Source: Clostridia bacterium
Lineage (GTDB): Bacteria; Bacillota; Clostridia; Christensenellales; Aristaeellaceae
Assembly: GCA_017448975.1 (NCBI GenBank)
Contig: JAFSKN010000054.1
Location: 116,287 to 180,286 of the forward strand
Direction of reading: 5' to 3'
DNA length: 64,000 nucleotides
Shown: positions 15,674-23,659 of the stretch, piece by piece
Position numbering within the stretch: the stretch's first letter is position 1
Layout of the letters: every line of letters starts with the position of its first letter
Program-made: the position numbers and the translations under genes
The notes under the pieces: generated by a model
What the model saw: the letters and a program-made list of their open reading frames with translations, nothing else
The model's database searches: none
Told to the model about the DNA's origin: nothing

Positions 15674-16169
15674 AAAAGTGAGTATCACACTGCTCGGTCT
15701 CCTGGTACTGTCCTTGGCTTGTGGTTGTGGGGCAAGAGGTATTGTATCCTCTCCAGAGGCATCGCCACCCGTGACAGAAGCAGCCTTTGTCGAAGAAGTG
15801 CCGCCAACAGAGGAATCCTCTATGAGAATGACAATCAACGATACCATGGTCACCGTACAATGGGAGGACAATGAATCCGTCAATGCGTTGCATGCGCTGA
15901 TAAAAGAAGCGCCATTGACAATTCAAATGTCGATGTACGGAGGCTTTGAACAGGTTGGGCCTATAGGAACGAGCCTGCCGAGAAACGATGTGCAAACTAC
16001 CACCGCAGCAGGGGATATAGTCCTGTACTCTGGCAATCAGATTGTTGTGTTCTACGGTTCCAATTCCTGGGCATACACAAGGCTGGGGAAGATTGTGGAT
16101 AAGACGTCGGCGGAGATGGAAGAGCTTCTCGGAAACGGTAATGTGACAATCACGCTATCAATGGGATGA
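15603..16169 (+). CDS. Lipoprotein with cyclophilin-like fold domain
   Basis: 188 residues. A hydrophobic segment ends in the lipobox LSLAC-G (near residue 40), then a Pro/Glu-rich linker, then a cyclophilin-like domain of the small bacterial type (NDTMVTVQWEDNESVNALH, GDIVLYSGNQIVVFYGSNSW, YTRLGKI). I chose ATG 15603 because GGAGGG lies 7 bases upstream; this places the start inside the flavodoxin gene. The signal sequence is preceded by an unusually long basic stretch, so ATG 15630 is possible. Cyclophilin-like proteins often lie next to flavodoxin genes in gut Clostridia. Function unknown. Confidence 0.78.
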   Translation: MQEKRMGRAMKRMRLISSVRGWNKKVSITLLGLLVLSLACGCGARGIVSSPEASPPVTEAAFVEEVPPTEESSMRMTINDTMVTVQWEDNESVNALHALIKEAPLTIQMSMYGGFEQVGPIGTSLPRNDVQTTTAAGDIVLYSGNQIVVFYGSNSWAYTRLGKIVDKTSAEMEELLGNGNVTITLSMG

Positions 16170-16325
16170 TCCCCTACGACTGCGCCGGACGCAGATACGC
16201 GGGTGCTGCTGTACGTATCCGGCCATGTGGATTATGATTTTATGGACGCGCGGAACGGGCGTTTTGTCCCCAACAGCGCCAACTATCAGAACCTGGTAAA
16301 ACAACTTCGGGAAATCATGGATTGA
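16170..16325 (+). pseudogene. C-terminal gene remnant in frame with the lipoprotein stop
   Basis: The frame stays open after the lipoprotein TGA (16167-16169) for 51 codons, including VLLYVSGHVDYDFMDARNG and NYQNLVKQLREIMD, then stops. Codon use looks coding, but there is no start or ribosome site. It looks like the tail of a deleted gene joined here; family not recognised. Confidence 0.5.
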
Positions 16326-16344
16326 CCCCTTTGCATGCGCTTTT

Positions 16345-16374
16345 CCGGCCTGGTCCGCGCCAGGCCGGATTTTT
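16345..16374 (+). terminator. Intrinsic terminator
   Basis: CCGGCCTGG, 6-base loop, CCAGGCCGG, then ATTTTT. Closes the hydrolase-lipoprotein cluster. Confidence 0.85.
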
Positions 16375-16436
16375 ATGGAAAAAACCCGCCTCCCAAGCAG
16401 GGAGAGCGGGTTCGGGTTAGCGTAGTATCGTCGCTC

Positions 16437-16464
16437 TTGACGAAAGAATACGGTATTCTATAAT
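16437..16464 (+). promoter_or_regulatory. Promoter of the small exported protein gene
   Basis: TTGACG, 16-base spacer, TATAAT. Start codon 35 bases downstream. Confidence 0.7.
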
Positions 16465-16498
16465 GCTTTGCGGATTACGCGGGAGGAGGAAAGCAGAC

Positions 16499-16858
16499 AT
16501 GAAGGAAAAAGCGCGCCGTGTTTTCATCCGTTTATTGGCGCTTTTGCTGTCGGCGGGATGCATTGCCGCGCTGTATAACCGGGCCGAAGCCACATCGCTG
16601 CATATATACACCCAAAACGATTACGGAGACACGAGCGAGTGGGCGCTGGCGGGCAGCAGCACGCGGACGCTGAAAACCGGCGGCAATATCATTTTCGCCT
16701 TTGCGCACGCCATTGAATGGCTGACCGGCACGAACCGGGGGGATGATTTGCTCACGGAGCTGATCGGCGTCTGTTCCGACCCTACGGGTAAGTACAACCA
16801 TCCGGACTGTACGCATCCAAACCCCAACGATTATTACAGATACTTCGGCTACGCCTAG
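16499..16858 (+). CDS. Small exported protein of unknown function
   Basis: 119 residues. Basic N-terminus and hydrophobic segment (RLLALLLSAGCIAALYNRAEA) form a signal peptide; an internal Cys leaves a lipoprotein possible, though the lipobox (LSAGC) is followed by more hydrophobic residues. The mature part has no motif I know (HIYTQNDYGDTSEW, FAFAHAIEWLTG, CSDPTGKYNHPDC). Two cysteines near the end could form a disulfide. Ribosome site GGGAGGAGGAAAGC is strong. It lies between the redox cluster and the zinc operon and has its own promoter. Confidence 0.7.
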   Translation: MKEKARRVFIRLLALLLSAGCIAALYNRAEATSLHIYTQNDYGDTSEWALAGSSTRTLKTGGNIIFAFAHAIEWLTGTNRGDDLLTELIGVCSDPTGKYNHPDCTHPNPNDYYRYFGYA

Positions 16859-16898
16859 CGCAGAGAAGTGATAAACAGGATTTTTTTTAATTTTTCTA

Positions 16899-16945
16899 TT
16901 GACAAACGGATTCGATTGTCATATCATATGAACAGATGTTCAAAT
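16899..16945 (+). promoter_or_regulatory. Zinc-sensor promoter and ArsR-type operator
   Basis: TTGACA (16899-16904), 17-base spacer, TATCAT (16922-16927). Overlapping the -10 is ATATGAACA-GA-TGTTCAAAT (16926-16945), a near-perfect 9-2-9 inverted repeat of the kind bound by SmtB/CzrA sensors. The apo-repressor would block RNA polymerase here. Confidence 0.85.
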
Positions 16946-16960
16946 GAAAGGATGATTCTG

Positions 16961-17323
16961 ATGGACGAACAGGAACGGATGGAACAGGGGACAGGGGAGA
17001 TCCTGCATCCCGATTTGATTTCCAGCGTGAACCAGGATATGCCAGACGAGGAAATGCTTTACGACCTGGCGGAGCTGTTCCGCATTTTCGGAGACAGTAC
17101 CCGGATCAAAATCCTGTATGTGCTGTTCGAGGCGGAAATGTGCGTATGCGACATCGCGGAGCTGCTGCACATGACCCAATCGGCCATTTCCCATCAGCTC
17201 AGAGTATTAAAGCAAAGCAAGCTGGTGAAGTTCCGGCGGGAGGGGAAAACGATTTATTACTCCCTGGCGGACGACCATGTGCGCACCATCATCGGCATGG
17301 GCATGGAGCATCTTTGCGAATAA
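16961..17323 (+). CDS. ArsR/SmtB-family metal sensor, predicted zinc type
   Basis: 120-residue winged-HTH repressor. The recognition region is MTQSAISHQLRVLKQSKLV. Two known metal-site signatures are visible: an alpha3 box EMCVCD close to ELCVCD of CadC-type sensors, and a full alpha5 site D-x-H-x10-H-x2-E (DDH...HLCE at the C-terminus) as in SmtB and CzrA. The alpha5 site predicts Zn(II)/Co(II) sensing; whether the cysteine site is also used is unclear. Start ATG (MDEQ) at 16961; ATG 16952 is the alternative. A matching operator lies just upstream and a zinc-exporting ATPase just downstream. Confidence 0.92.
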   Translation: MDEQERMEQGTGEILHPDLISSVNQDMPDEEMLYDLAELFRIFGDSTRIKILYVLFEAEMCVCDIAELLHMTQSAISHQLRVLKQSKLVKFRREGKTIYYSLADDHVRTIIGMGMEHLCE

Positions 17324-17339
17324 ATGGAGGATCAAACCT

Positions 17340-19307
17340 ATGAGCAAGCATTGTGAGCATTGCCATCATGACCACGAGGAAGAACACGAACACCATGAGC
17401 ATCATGAACATGAGCATGGTCACAGCCATGGTCACGGTCACGAACACGGCCAGGGGGAAGAGGGCGAGCGGAAAACCATGCTGATCCGCATGGGGGTCAG
17501 CGGGCTGCTTCTCGTGGCGGGGCTGCTGCTGCCTGTGCAGGAGGGAGTGAAAATCGCCCTGTACGTGGCGTCCTGGCTGGTGGTGGGCTATTCGGTGGCC
17601 CTGGAAGCGCTGAAAAGCATCCTGCACGGCCAGGCCATGGACGAAATGTTCCTGATGACCGTGGCTTCGGTGGGCGCGTTCTGTATCGGGGAATACGCCG
17701 AGGCGGTGGCGGTGATGCTGCTGTACCAGATCGGGGAATTTTTCCAGGACTACGCTGTGGACCGGAGCCGGGAATCCATCGCCGGGCTCATGGACATCCG
17801 CCCTGATTCCGCCAACGTGGAGCGGGAGGGCCGGATCGAGACGATCCTGCCGGGCTTTGTGCAGGTGGGCGAAACCATCGTGATCCGCCCCGGCGAAAAG
17901 GTGCCCCTGGACGGGACAGTGCTGCAAGGTTCTTCCTCCCTGAACACGGTGGCGCTTACCGGTGAAAGCGCGCCCCGGCCTGTCAAGGAAGGGGACGCGG
18001 TACTCAGCGGCTGCGTGAACATTCAGGGTGTGCTGCGGGTGCAGGTGACCCACGCCTACGAGGATTCCACCGTGGCCCGCATTTTGGAGCTGGTGGAGCA
18101 CGCCGGGGAAACCAAGTCCAAGGCCGACCGGTTCATTACCCGCTTCGCCCGCGTTTATACCCCCATGGTGGTGGGCCTGGCCGTGCTGGCCGCTCTGGTA
18201 CCGCCCCTGTTCTTCGGGGGAGACTGGAACCAATGGATCACTTCGGCCCTCACCTTCCTGGTGATTTCCTGCCCCTGCGCCCTGGTGATTTCCGTGCCCC
18301 TCACCTTTTTCAGCGGCATCGGCGGCGCGTCCCGGCGGGGCATCCTCATTAAAGGCGCGGGCTATCTGGAAACCTTGGCCCAAACCGAAATCGCCGTATT
18401 TGACAAGACCGGCACCGTTACCCGGGGCAGCTTTTCCGTGACCGACGTGCACGCCGATAACGGCGACGCAAAGGGCCTGCTTTCCCTGGCCGCCGCGGCG
18501 GAAGCGTTCAGCACCCACCCCATCGCCCAATCCCTGCTGGAAGCCCGCGGGCAGGAAGAATCCCCGTTGAAAGCGGACAGCGCGGAGGAAATTTCCGGCC
18601 ACGGCGTGCGCGCCCAAGTGAACGGCCAGCGGGTGGCCGTGGGCAATGAAAAGCTCATGGCCCTGGAGGGCGCTTCCAGCGGCCCAGTGCAGGCGGCTGG
18701 CACCGTGGCCCACGTGGCAGTGAACGGTAAGTACGCCGGGTACATCGTTATTGCGGACGAAATCAAGCCCGGCGCCAGGGACGCCGTTTCCGCCCTGCGG
18801 GATTTGGGCGTGAAAAAAACGGTCATGCTCACCGGCGACCGGGAGCACACCGCCGAAACCGTGGGCCGCGCCATCGGCATGGATGAAATTTACGCCGGGC
18901 TGCTGCCCGACGGCAAAATGGAAAAGGTGGAAGACCTGCTCCGTGAGAAAGGCGAGCAGGGCGCGCTGGTTTTCGTGGGCGACGGCATCAACGACGCGCC
19001 TGTCCTGGCCCGCGCCGACATCGGCGTTGCCATGGGCGCGCTGGGCTCCGACGCCGCCATCGAAGCGGCGGACGTGGTGCTCATGGACGACGACCCCTTG
19101 AAGCTGCCCGCCGCTATCCGCATCGCCCGCCGCACGCTGGGCATCGTTCGACAGAATGTGATCTTCTCCCTGGCTGTCAAGCTCCTGGTCATGGCCTTAG
19201 GCGTGCTGCACCTGGCTCCCCTCTGGGCGGCGGTGTTCGCCGACGTGGGCGTGTGCTTCATCGCCATCCTGAACGCCATGCGCGCCATGCGGATGGGGAA
19301 GGAGTAA
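17340..19307 (+). CDS. zntA: P1B-2 zinc/cadmium/lead-exporting ATPase
   Basis: 655-residue heavy-metal P-type ATPase in the membrane. A His-rich N-terminus (residues 1-45, HHDHEEEHEHHEHHEHEHGH) replaces the usual HMA domain. In order: TGES (actuator), SCPCAL (CPC metal site, about 311), DKTGT (phosphorylated Asp, about 354), STHP (HP locus), GDGIND. The last helices carry the K of SLAVKLLVMAL and the D of VFADVG, which mark the zinc-type P1B-2 group. Start ATG after TGGAGGATCAAACCT, 16 bases after the sensor gene. Regulated with the sensor from 16899. Confidence 0.95.
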   Translation: MSKHCEHCHHDHEEEHEHHEHHEHEHGHSHGHGHEHGQGEEGERKTMLIRMGVSGLLLVAGLLLPVQEGVKIALYVASWLVVGYSVALEALKSILHGQAMDEMFLMTVASVGAFCIGEYAEAVAVMLLYQIGEFFQDYAVDRSRESIAGLMDIRPDSANVEREGRIETILPGFVQVGETIVIRPGEKVPLDGTVLQGSSSLNTVALTGESAPRPVKEGDAVLSGCVNIQGVLRVQVTHAYEDSTVARILELVEHAGETKSKADRFITRFARVYTPMVVGLAVLAALVPPLFFGGDWNQWITSALTFLVISCPCALVISVPLTFFSGIGGASRRGILIKGAGYLETLAQTEIAVFDKTGTVTRGSFSVTDVHADNGDAKGLLSLAAAAEAFSTHPIAQSLLEARGQEESPLKADSAEEISGHGVRAQVNGQRVAVGNEKLMALEGASSGPVQAAGTVAHVAVNGKYAGYIVIADEIKPGARDAVSALRDLGVKKTVMLTGDREHTAETVGRAIGMDEIYAGLLPDGKMEKVEDLLREKGEQGALVFVGDGINDAPVLARADIGVAMGALGSDAAIEAADVVLMDDDPLKLPAAIRIARRTLGIVRQNVIFSLAVKLLVMALGVLHLAPLWAAVFADVGVCFIAILNAMRAMRMGKE

Positions 19308-19311
19308 AACC

Positions 19312-19560
19312 TCAGGGGCCTCCGCGGTCCCTGAAATTCCGCGGAAGGGGATGATTCCCTGCACCCCGCTTGGCGATCAATCAATCCTTAAAAGCAAACA
19401 ATACACGCCTGTGGCTTGCAAAAGAGCGCGTTCCCGGACAGAAGAAAAGCGGAGAGACAGCGGGAAAATGAATGAACTCATTTTTTCCGGCTGCTTCTCC
19501 GCTTTTCCCTGTGCGCTTCGCGCACAGGCTGCCAGCTTCGCTGGCTGCCCGTGAACGGGT
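19312..19560 (+). repeat. Modular hairpin repeat element, copy 3 (divergent)
   Basis: Left module (CAGGGGCC/GGTCCCTG, then GGGGATGATTCCCTGCACCCC) is followed by TTGGCGATCAATCAATCC and AAACAATACACGCCTG, matching the core of copy 1 in the same orientation. The middle is replaced by another long imperfect hairpin (AAAAGCGGAGA at 19444, TCTCCGCTTTT at 19499) plus GTGCGC/GCGCAC and GCCAGC/GCTGGC hairpins. The right module with GGGTCC is missing. It occupies the gap between zntA and the repeat-rich wall protein. Confidence 0.7.
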
Positions 19561-19658
19561 CGATCATTCCAAGGGACAGAATACGCAGTTGACGGGGGCT
19601 GGGGTGGAACTTCCGCCCCTGTGGGAGTTTGAGGGCGCTGCCCTCAACGGCCCCTGTT

Positions 19659-21575
19659 TCAGTTGGATTCCAGGATCACCGTATCGTTCTGGACTCGGAC
19701 CGTAAGATTCAGGGCGTTCAGAAAGCCTTCGCCCACGAACAGATCAGACTGCCAGACCAGGGCATTGTTGGCGCGGGATACCCCGTCTACGGTCAGGGCA
19801 TAGACTTCACCGCCGGCGTAGGAAACCTCCACCTGATGATCCAGGATGTTCCATGTGCCGGGGCCGGTGTAAGTCCAGCCCAGCGCGCCCGCCAGATCAT
19901 GCAGGCTGATCATGAAGCTGCCGGCCTGATCCCGGTACCAGTTTACGGCATGGGAAGCGCTGTTATAGTTTACCGTGCCGCCGCCCCGCGTCAGCTCTCT
20001 CTGGGGCTTCTGGGTGGGTTCAGCGGTGGGCTCTGCAGTGGGTTCAGCGGTGGGCTCTGCTGTCGGTTCTGCAGTTGGTTCGGCCGTGGGTTCGGCTGTG
20101 GGCTCTGCTGTCGGTTCTGCAGTTGGTTCGGCCGTGGGTTCCACTGTGGGCTCCGCTGTGGGTTCAGCCGTAGGCTCGGCAGTGGGTTCAGCTGTGGGTT
20201 CCGCTGTGGGTTCAGCCGTAGGCTCTGCTGTCGGTTCAGCTGTGGGTTCTGCGGTAGGTCCCGCCGTCGGTTCAGCCGTGGGCTCTGCTGTCGGTTCAGC
20301 TGTGGGCACCGCGGTCGGCTCGGCGGTCGGCACTGCGGTAGGTTGAATTGTGGGCTTTGCGGTGGGCACCGCGGTGGGCCTGAGCGTAGGTCTCGCCGTG
20401 GGGATGGCGGTGGGCGCCTGATAAGCATAGGTGAAAATCACCACGGACGGGGTGGCCCGGCCCTGCGCGTTCACGGTCACGCTCACTGGGTTCTGGCTCA
20501 CCAGCCGGTACGCGCTGTCCACCAGCACGGAGGATGCGTAAACGGGTACGGTTGCGCCGTAAGCGATGGTGACTATGGTTTCATTGAGCAGGAAGCCGCT
20601 TTCATTCACATAGCGTACGGGAATTTGGGCCTGCCGTGTTTCCGGCGCGGGGGTGGGGGTAACGTTGCGGAAGGTGAAAATCACGCTGGAGGGGGAGGCT
20701 GTGCCCGTATAGCTTACCGATACGGCAACGCTGGCGGAGCTGGTGAGCTGGTAACGCTGCGGCACCAGGCTCATGTTGACCGGCACATAGGAAACCGCGT
20801 TCCGGGAAAGGTCAGCGGTGGTCTGGTTCAGGATCACGCCGGTATCGGTCATGTAGTAAACGGGCACCGATACTGTGGACGGCACCTGGGTGGGGCTGGC
20901 TGCCCGCTGATAGCGGAAGGTCACGGAGGCGGGGGAGGCGATGCCGTTGCGCACGGTGACCGCCACCGTGGAGGGCGAAATGAGAACATAGTTCGCGCCA
21001 ACGTTGCTGTCGTTGGCGTAGATGATGGAGCTGTCGTAGCAGACCATATCCACCCGGCTGATCAGCAGCCCGTTCTGGTCCACGTAGTATACGGGCACAG
21101 TTACGCCGTACAGGGGCGTGGGCGACGCCGTGGGGACAAAGGTGATATCCGGCGGGGCGATGACCGCGTTGGGGCTTTCGTACAGCGTCCGCAGGGTGGC
21201 GCTGCCCGCGATTCCATCCACCGTCAGGCTGTTATAATATTGGAAGCGTTCCACGGCCCGCCGGGTGTCCTGGCCGTAAACGCCGTCGATTCTGCTGGTC
21301 AGATACCCCAATTCGGCCAGCCTGCGCTGCAGCTTGCGCACGTCCTCGCCCCGGTCGCCCACGTACAGGGTGGTGTACACGGTGGGAACGGGGGTAGGCG
21401 CCATGGTGGGCACAGCCGTGGGCGCGACGGTCACAATGGGATACGGAATGGCGGTCACGTAGGTATAGGGCGAAATGGTGGGCTGTGCCGGAGGAGGCGC
21501 CGCCGCGGGGCTGGCTTCGGTGGCCGAGCCGATCACCAGCATCATGTATACGAGCAGGGTCTTCAACAAATCCAT
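19659..21575 (-). CDS. Exported wall-associated protein with PTAE repeats
   Basis: 638 residues. Signal peptide 1-22; Pro/Thr linker; peptidoglycan-binding domain at about 70-130 (GDRGEDVRKLQRRLAELGYL, DGVYGQDTRRAVERFQ); three or four MucBP-like beta repeats at about 155-395, each starting VPVYYxxxxG and ending SVxFxY; a PTAE tetrapeptide tract at about 400-535; then a stalk-type domain like copper-amine-oxidase N domains (ISLHDLAGALGWTYTGPGTW, VEVSYAGGEVYALTVDG). It should sit on the wall with the PTAE tract as a spacer. The tract is coded by degenerate 12-bp units and is likely length-variable. Ribosome site AAAGGAGTGATATC. Confidence 0.82.
   Translation of the reverse strand: MDLLKTLLVYMMLVIGSATEASPAAAPPPAQPTISPYTYVTAIPYPIVTVAPTAVPTMAPTPVPTVYTTLYVGDRGEDVRKLQRRLAELGYLTSRIDGVYGQDTRRAVERFQYYNSLTVDGIAGSATLRTLYESPNAVIAPPDITFVPTASPTPLYGVTVPVYYVDQNGLLISRVDMVCYDSSIIYANDSNVGANYVLISPSTVAVTVRNGIASPASVTFRYQRAASPTQVPSTVSVPVYYMTDTGVILNQTTADLSRNAVSYVPVNMSLVPQRYQLTSSASVAVSVSYTGTASPSSVIFTFRNVTPTPAPETRQAQIPVRYVNESGFLLNETIVTIAYGATVPVYASSVLVDSAYRLVSQNPVSVTVNAQGRATPSVVIFTYAYQAPTAIPTARPTLRPTAVPTAKPTIQPTAVPTAEPTAVPTAEPTAEPTAEPTAGPTAEPTAEPTAEPTAEPTAEPTAEPTAEPTAEPTAEPTVEPTAEPTAEPTAEPTAEPTAEPTAEPTAEPTAEPTAEPTAEPTQKPQRELTRGGGTVNYNSASHAVNWYRDQAGSFMISLHDLAGALGWTYTGPGTWNILDHQVEVSYAGGEVYALTVDGVSRANNALVWQSDLFVGEGFLNALNLTVRVQNDTVILESN
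20011..20345. repeat. Degenerate 12-bp tandem repeat coding PTAE units
   Basis: In-frame array inside the wall protein gene; each unit encodes Pro-Thr-Ala-Glu with a few variants (VE, AG, AV). Silent differences between units show it is not a recent perfect expansion. Confidence 0.85.
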
Positions 21576-21711
21576 GATATCACTCCTTTGGCCGTCGTAT
21601 TTCCGTTTATACGGAAACCGCCGGAGAAGAACACCGGCGGCGTCGTTTCACTTATACAGACGAATGCGGGGGCTTTTTTCTTCCTGAAACAGTAAAATAA
21701 TCGGGAAAAAA

Positions 21712-22722
21712 TCACAGATCCAGAAATTTTTTGAATTCCGGCAGGATACCGATGCCGTCCGGGTAATGGGCGGCGAACTGGGGCACGGCGTGGCTGGGGA
21801 AGGAATTGCCCTCGATAAAGCGGGGGCCGTCCTCGGTGATGGCCACGTCCCAGGCCACGAACCGCACCTGAGGCACCACCCGCATGGCGTCTAAGCACAT
21901 GGCTTTTGCTTCCTCAAAGAAGGGGATTTGGAACCCGATGATGGGCGTGCCGGTGATGGGGTGCTTTTCGTAGGTGTTGCCTAATTTGTCCGCCCCCACA
22001 GTGAGCAGGGTGCCGGTGTCCAGGTCCACCCGGGCCGCCATGCCGCCGCAGTCCACGTTATCCATCACCCGGCCGTTGCCGATGCGCAGGAAAGCGTACA
22101 CGATGCCTTCCTTTTTATCGCCCAGCAGGGTGGCGATGCGCACGGTGTTCACGGAGGTGGGGCACATGCGGGCCATTTCCCGGTGCTGGATCACCACTTC
22201 TTCCAAAATACCGTCGCCGTTTTCCAGCAGCTGATCCCGGAACAGGCCGGGATTGGCTTCCCAATCCTTCTGCTGGTATTTCACGATGCCCTGGCCGCTG
22301 GAACCTTCCAGAGGCTTATAAATCACCTGATCCTTATCGGAAAGGAATTTGTTCAGCGCTTCCTGGGTCATGCTCTCGTCGCACTTGATCCAGTCCCGCT
22401 GCACCCATTTGGCGAAGGTGGTGTTGAACTGGGTCTTGTCGTCGAAATAGTGCCAGTAGGCTTTATCGTTCATCCGGCGCACGATCTCGTTGGAAATGCC
22501 CCGGGTGATCACGCTGCGGCGCTGGGTGTCGTTCAGCCGGTACATTTCGGCGATTTTATAATCCATGTAGCCCGCGTTGTATTTGAGGGCGCATTTGCCC
22601 ATATCGGCCAGCAGCCAGGCGGTGGGCTTGCCCGTCTTTTTATGCAGCATGCGCGCGGTGTCCTGCATGCGGGCGAAATCCATTTTGCCCACACGCTTGA
22701 TAACATAAGAAAGCCGGCTCAT
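21712..22722 (-). CDS. ATP-grasp protein, sugar-transfer-associated type
   Basis: 336 residues. The ATP-grasp core is visible: VIYKPLEGSSGQGIVK (lysine and glycine-rich loop), an acidic segment EEVVIQHREMARMCPTSVNT, VRIATL, and the metal-binding end FVAWDVAITEDGPRFIEGN. This pattern fits the group of ATP-grasp enzymes found near exopolysaccharide or hexapeptide genes; the acid and amine substrates are unknown. Start ATG (MSRLSYVIK) after GGAGGCAAATT; an in-frame ATG 51 bases upstream has no site. It is monocistronic here. Confidence 0.75.
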   Translation of the reverse strand: MSRLSYVIKRVGKMDFARMQDTARMLHKKTGKPTAWLLADMGKCALKYNAGYMDYKIAEMYRLNDTQRRSVITRGISNEIVRRMNDKAYWHYFDDKTQFNTTFAKWVQRDWIKCDESMTQEALNKFLSDKDQVIYKPLEGSSGQGIVKYQQKDWEANPGLFRDQLLENGDGILEEVVIQHREMARMCPTSVNTVRIATLLGDKKEGIVYAFLRIGNGRVMDNVDCGGMAARVDLDTGTLLTVGADKLGNTYEKHPITGTPIIGFQIPFFEEAKAMCLDAMRVVPQVRFVAWDVAITEDGPRFIEGNSFPSHAVPQFAAHYPDGIGILPEFKKFLDL

Positions 22723-22846
22723 AATTTGCCTCCGAAAAAAACAATGACGGCGGAAGGAGTGTTCCCCTTCCACCGCCCCATTATAACATGTTTTTTGCGT
22801 TTGGCAAATCCTTGAAATGAAATTTTATATTCCGTTCACCCTTCGG

Positions 22847-22875
22847 TTGCCGGATGAATCCCCGCGTGGTAAAAT
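22847..22875 (+). promoter_or_regulatory. Promoter of the GNAT gene
   Basis: TTGCCG, 17-base spacer, TAAAAT; start codon 34 bases downstream. Confidence 0.6.
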
Positions 22876-22908
22876 AAGAAAGAAAAAACAGTCGGAAGGA
22901 AGAACGCT

Positions 22909-23511
22909 ATGCAGCCGTTTACCGTGGAAGAACTGACCCTGGCCCAGATGCGCACCCTGTACGCCGGGCGGATGCGGGAGGATTTTCCCCCGGCTGAAAT
23001 CAAGCCCCTGAGCGCCATCGAGCGGGCGATGCGGCGGGGCGAATACGTTTGCTGCGGGGCCATGGCCGGGGAGGATATTTTGTCCTACGCCTTTTTTATC
23101 AAATTGCAGGGGATTGCCCTGTTCGATTATTTCGCGGTGAAAAAGGAGGCGCGGGGCACGGGCATCGGCGGCGCGTTCCTGCAAACGCTGACGGCGGGAC
23201 GCCTTCGCGGCATGGACGCGGTGCTTCTGGAGGTGGACGATCCTTCCTGCGCCGAAGACGCGGAAGAAAGGAACATTCGGGATCGCCGGCTGCGCTTTTA
23301 TCTGCGCAACGGCCTAATGGACACCTCCGTCACCGCCGTGGTATACGGCGTGCAGTTTCGCATCCTGGCGCTGCCGGTGGGCCCTTGCCCGCCCCCCGAC
23401 GAAACGCGCCGCATGTACGCCGAGCTGTACCGCGCCGTCATGCCCCCGAAGATTTTCGCAAGCAAGGTGCTGATCCACGGGATGAAAACGCAGGAAGTCG
23501 CCTTGACATGA
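22909..23511 (+). CDS. GNAT-family N-acetyltransferase
   Basis: 200 residues. The acetyl-CoA site is seen in DYFAVKKEARGTGIGGAFLQTL (V-x-x-x-x-R-G-x-G-I/G), with the following strand AVLLEVDD and the RRLRFYLRNGLMDT helix-strand end. A C-terminal extension of about 55 residues is of unknown role. Acceptor unknown. Ribosome site GGAAGGAAGAACGCT. The promoter of the next gene lies in its last codons. Confidence 0.85.
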   Translation: MQPFTVEELTLAQMRTLYAGRMREDFPPAEIKPLSAIERAMRRGEYVCCGAMAGEDILSYAFFIKLQGIALFDYFAVKKEARGTGIGGAFLQTLTAGRLRGMDAVLLEVDDPSCAEDAEERNIRDRRLRFYLRNGLMDTSVTAVVYGVQFRILALPVGPCPPPDETRRMYAELYRAVMPPKIFASKVLIHGMKTQEVALT

Positions 23512-23531
23512 CAGAGGCTTCATTATACAAT
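23503..23531 (+). promoter_or_regulatory. Promoter of the solute-binding/LRR protein gene
   Basis: TTGACA, 17-base spacer, TACAAT, overlapping the 3' end of the GNAT gene. It gives a leader of about 120 bases before the start at 23660. Confidence 0.65.
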
Positions 23532-23659
23532 AATATGGAAAAAACCGAAGGCAAGGCGGCGGCTGTACGGATGGCCGTGCAATTTGGAACGGGCAGTCCG
23601 GACAGGCGGCAGGCTGACGCGGTTATACGCTCGGAGAAATGAAAGAGGAGGTAGAATTG

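Noticed and set aside
16167-16169. TGA as selenocysteine or programmed read-through in the lipoprotein gene
   Set aside because: No SECIS-like hairpin is evident and the cyclophilin-like domain ends naturally before it; the downstream frame is treated as a remnant.
17289-18848. 519-codon minus-strand frame with a His- and Gly-rich product
   Set aside because: Opposite-strand shadow of zntA; no ribosome site and low-complexity translation.
20011-20345. Possible CRISPR-like array
   Set aside because: The 12-bp periodicity is an in-frame PTAE coding repeat; there are no unique spacers and no cas genes.
19629-21695. Long plus-strand frame of 688 codons rich in Gly, Arg and Cys
   Set aside because: It is the reverse image of the PTAE-repeat wall protein; the minus-strand frame has a signal peptide, known domains and a good ribosome site.
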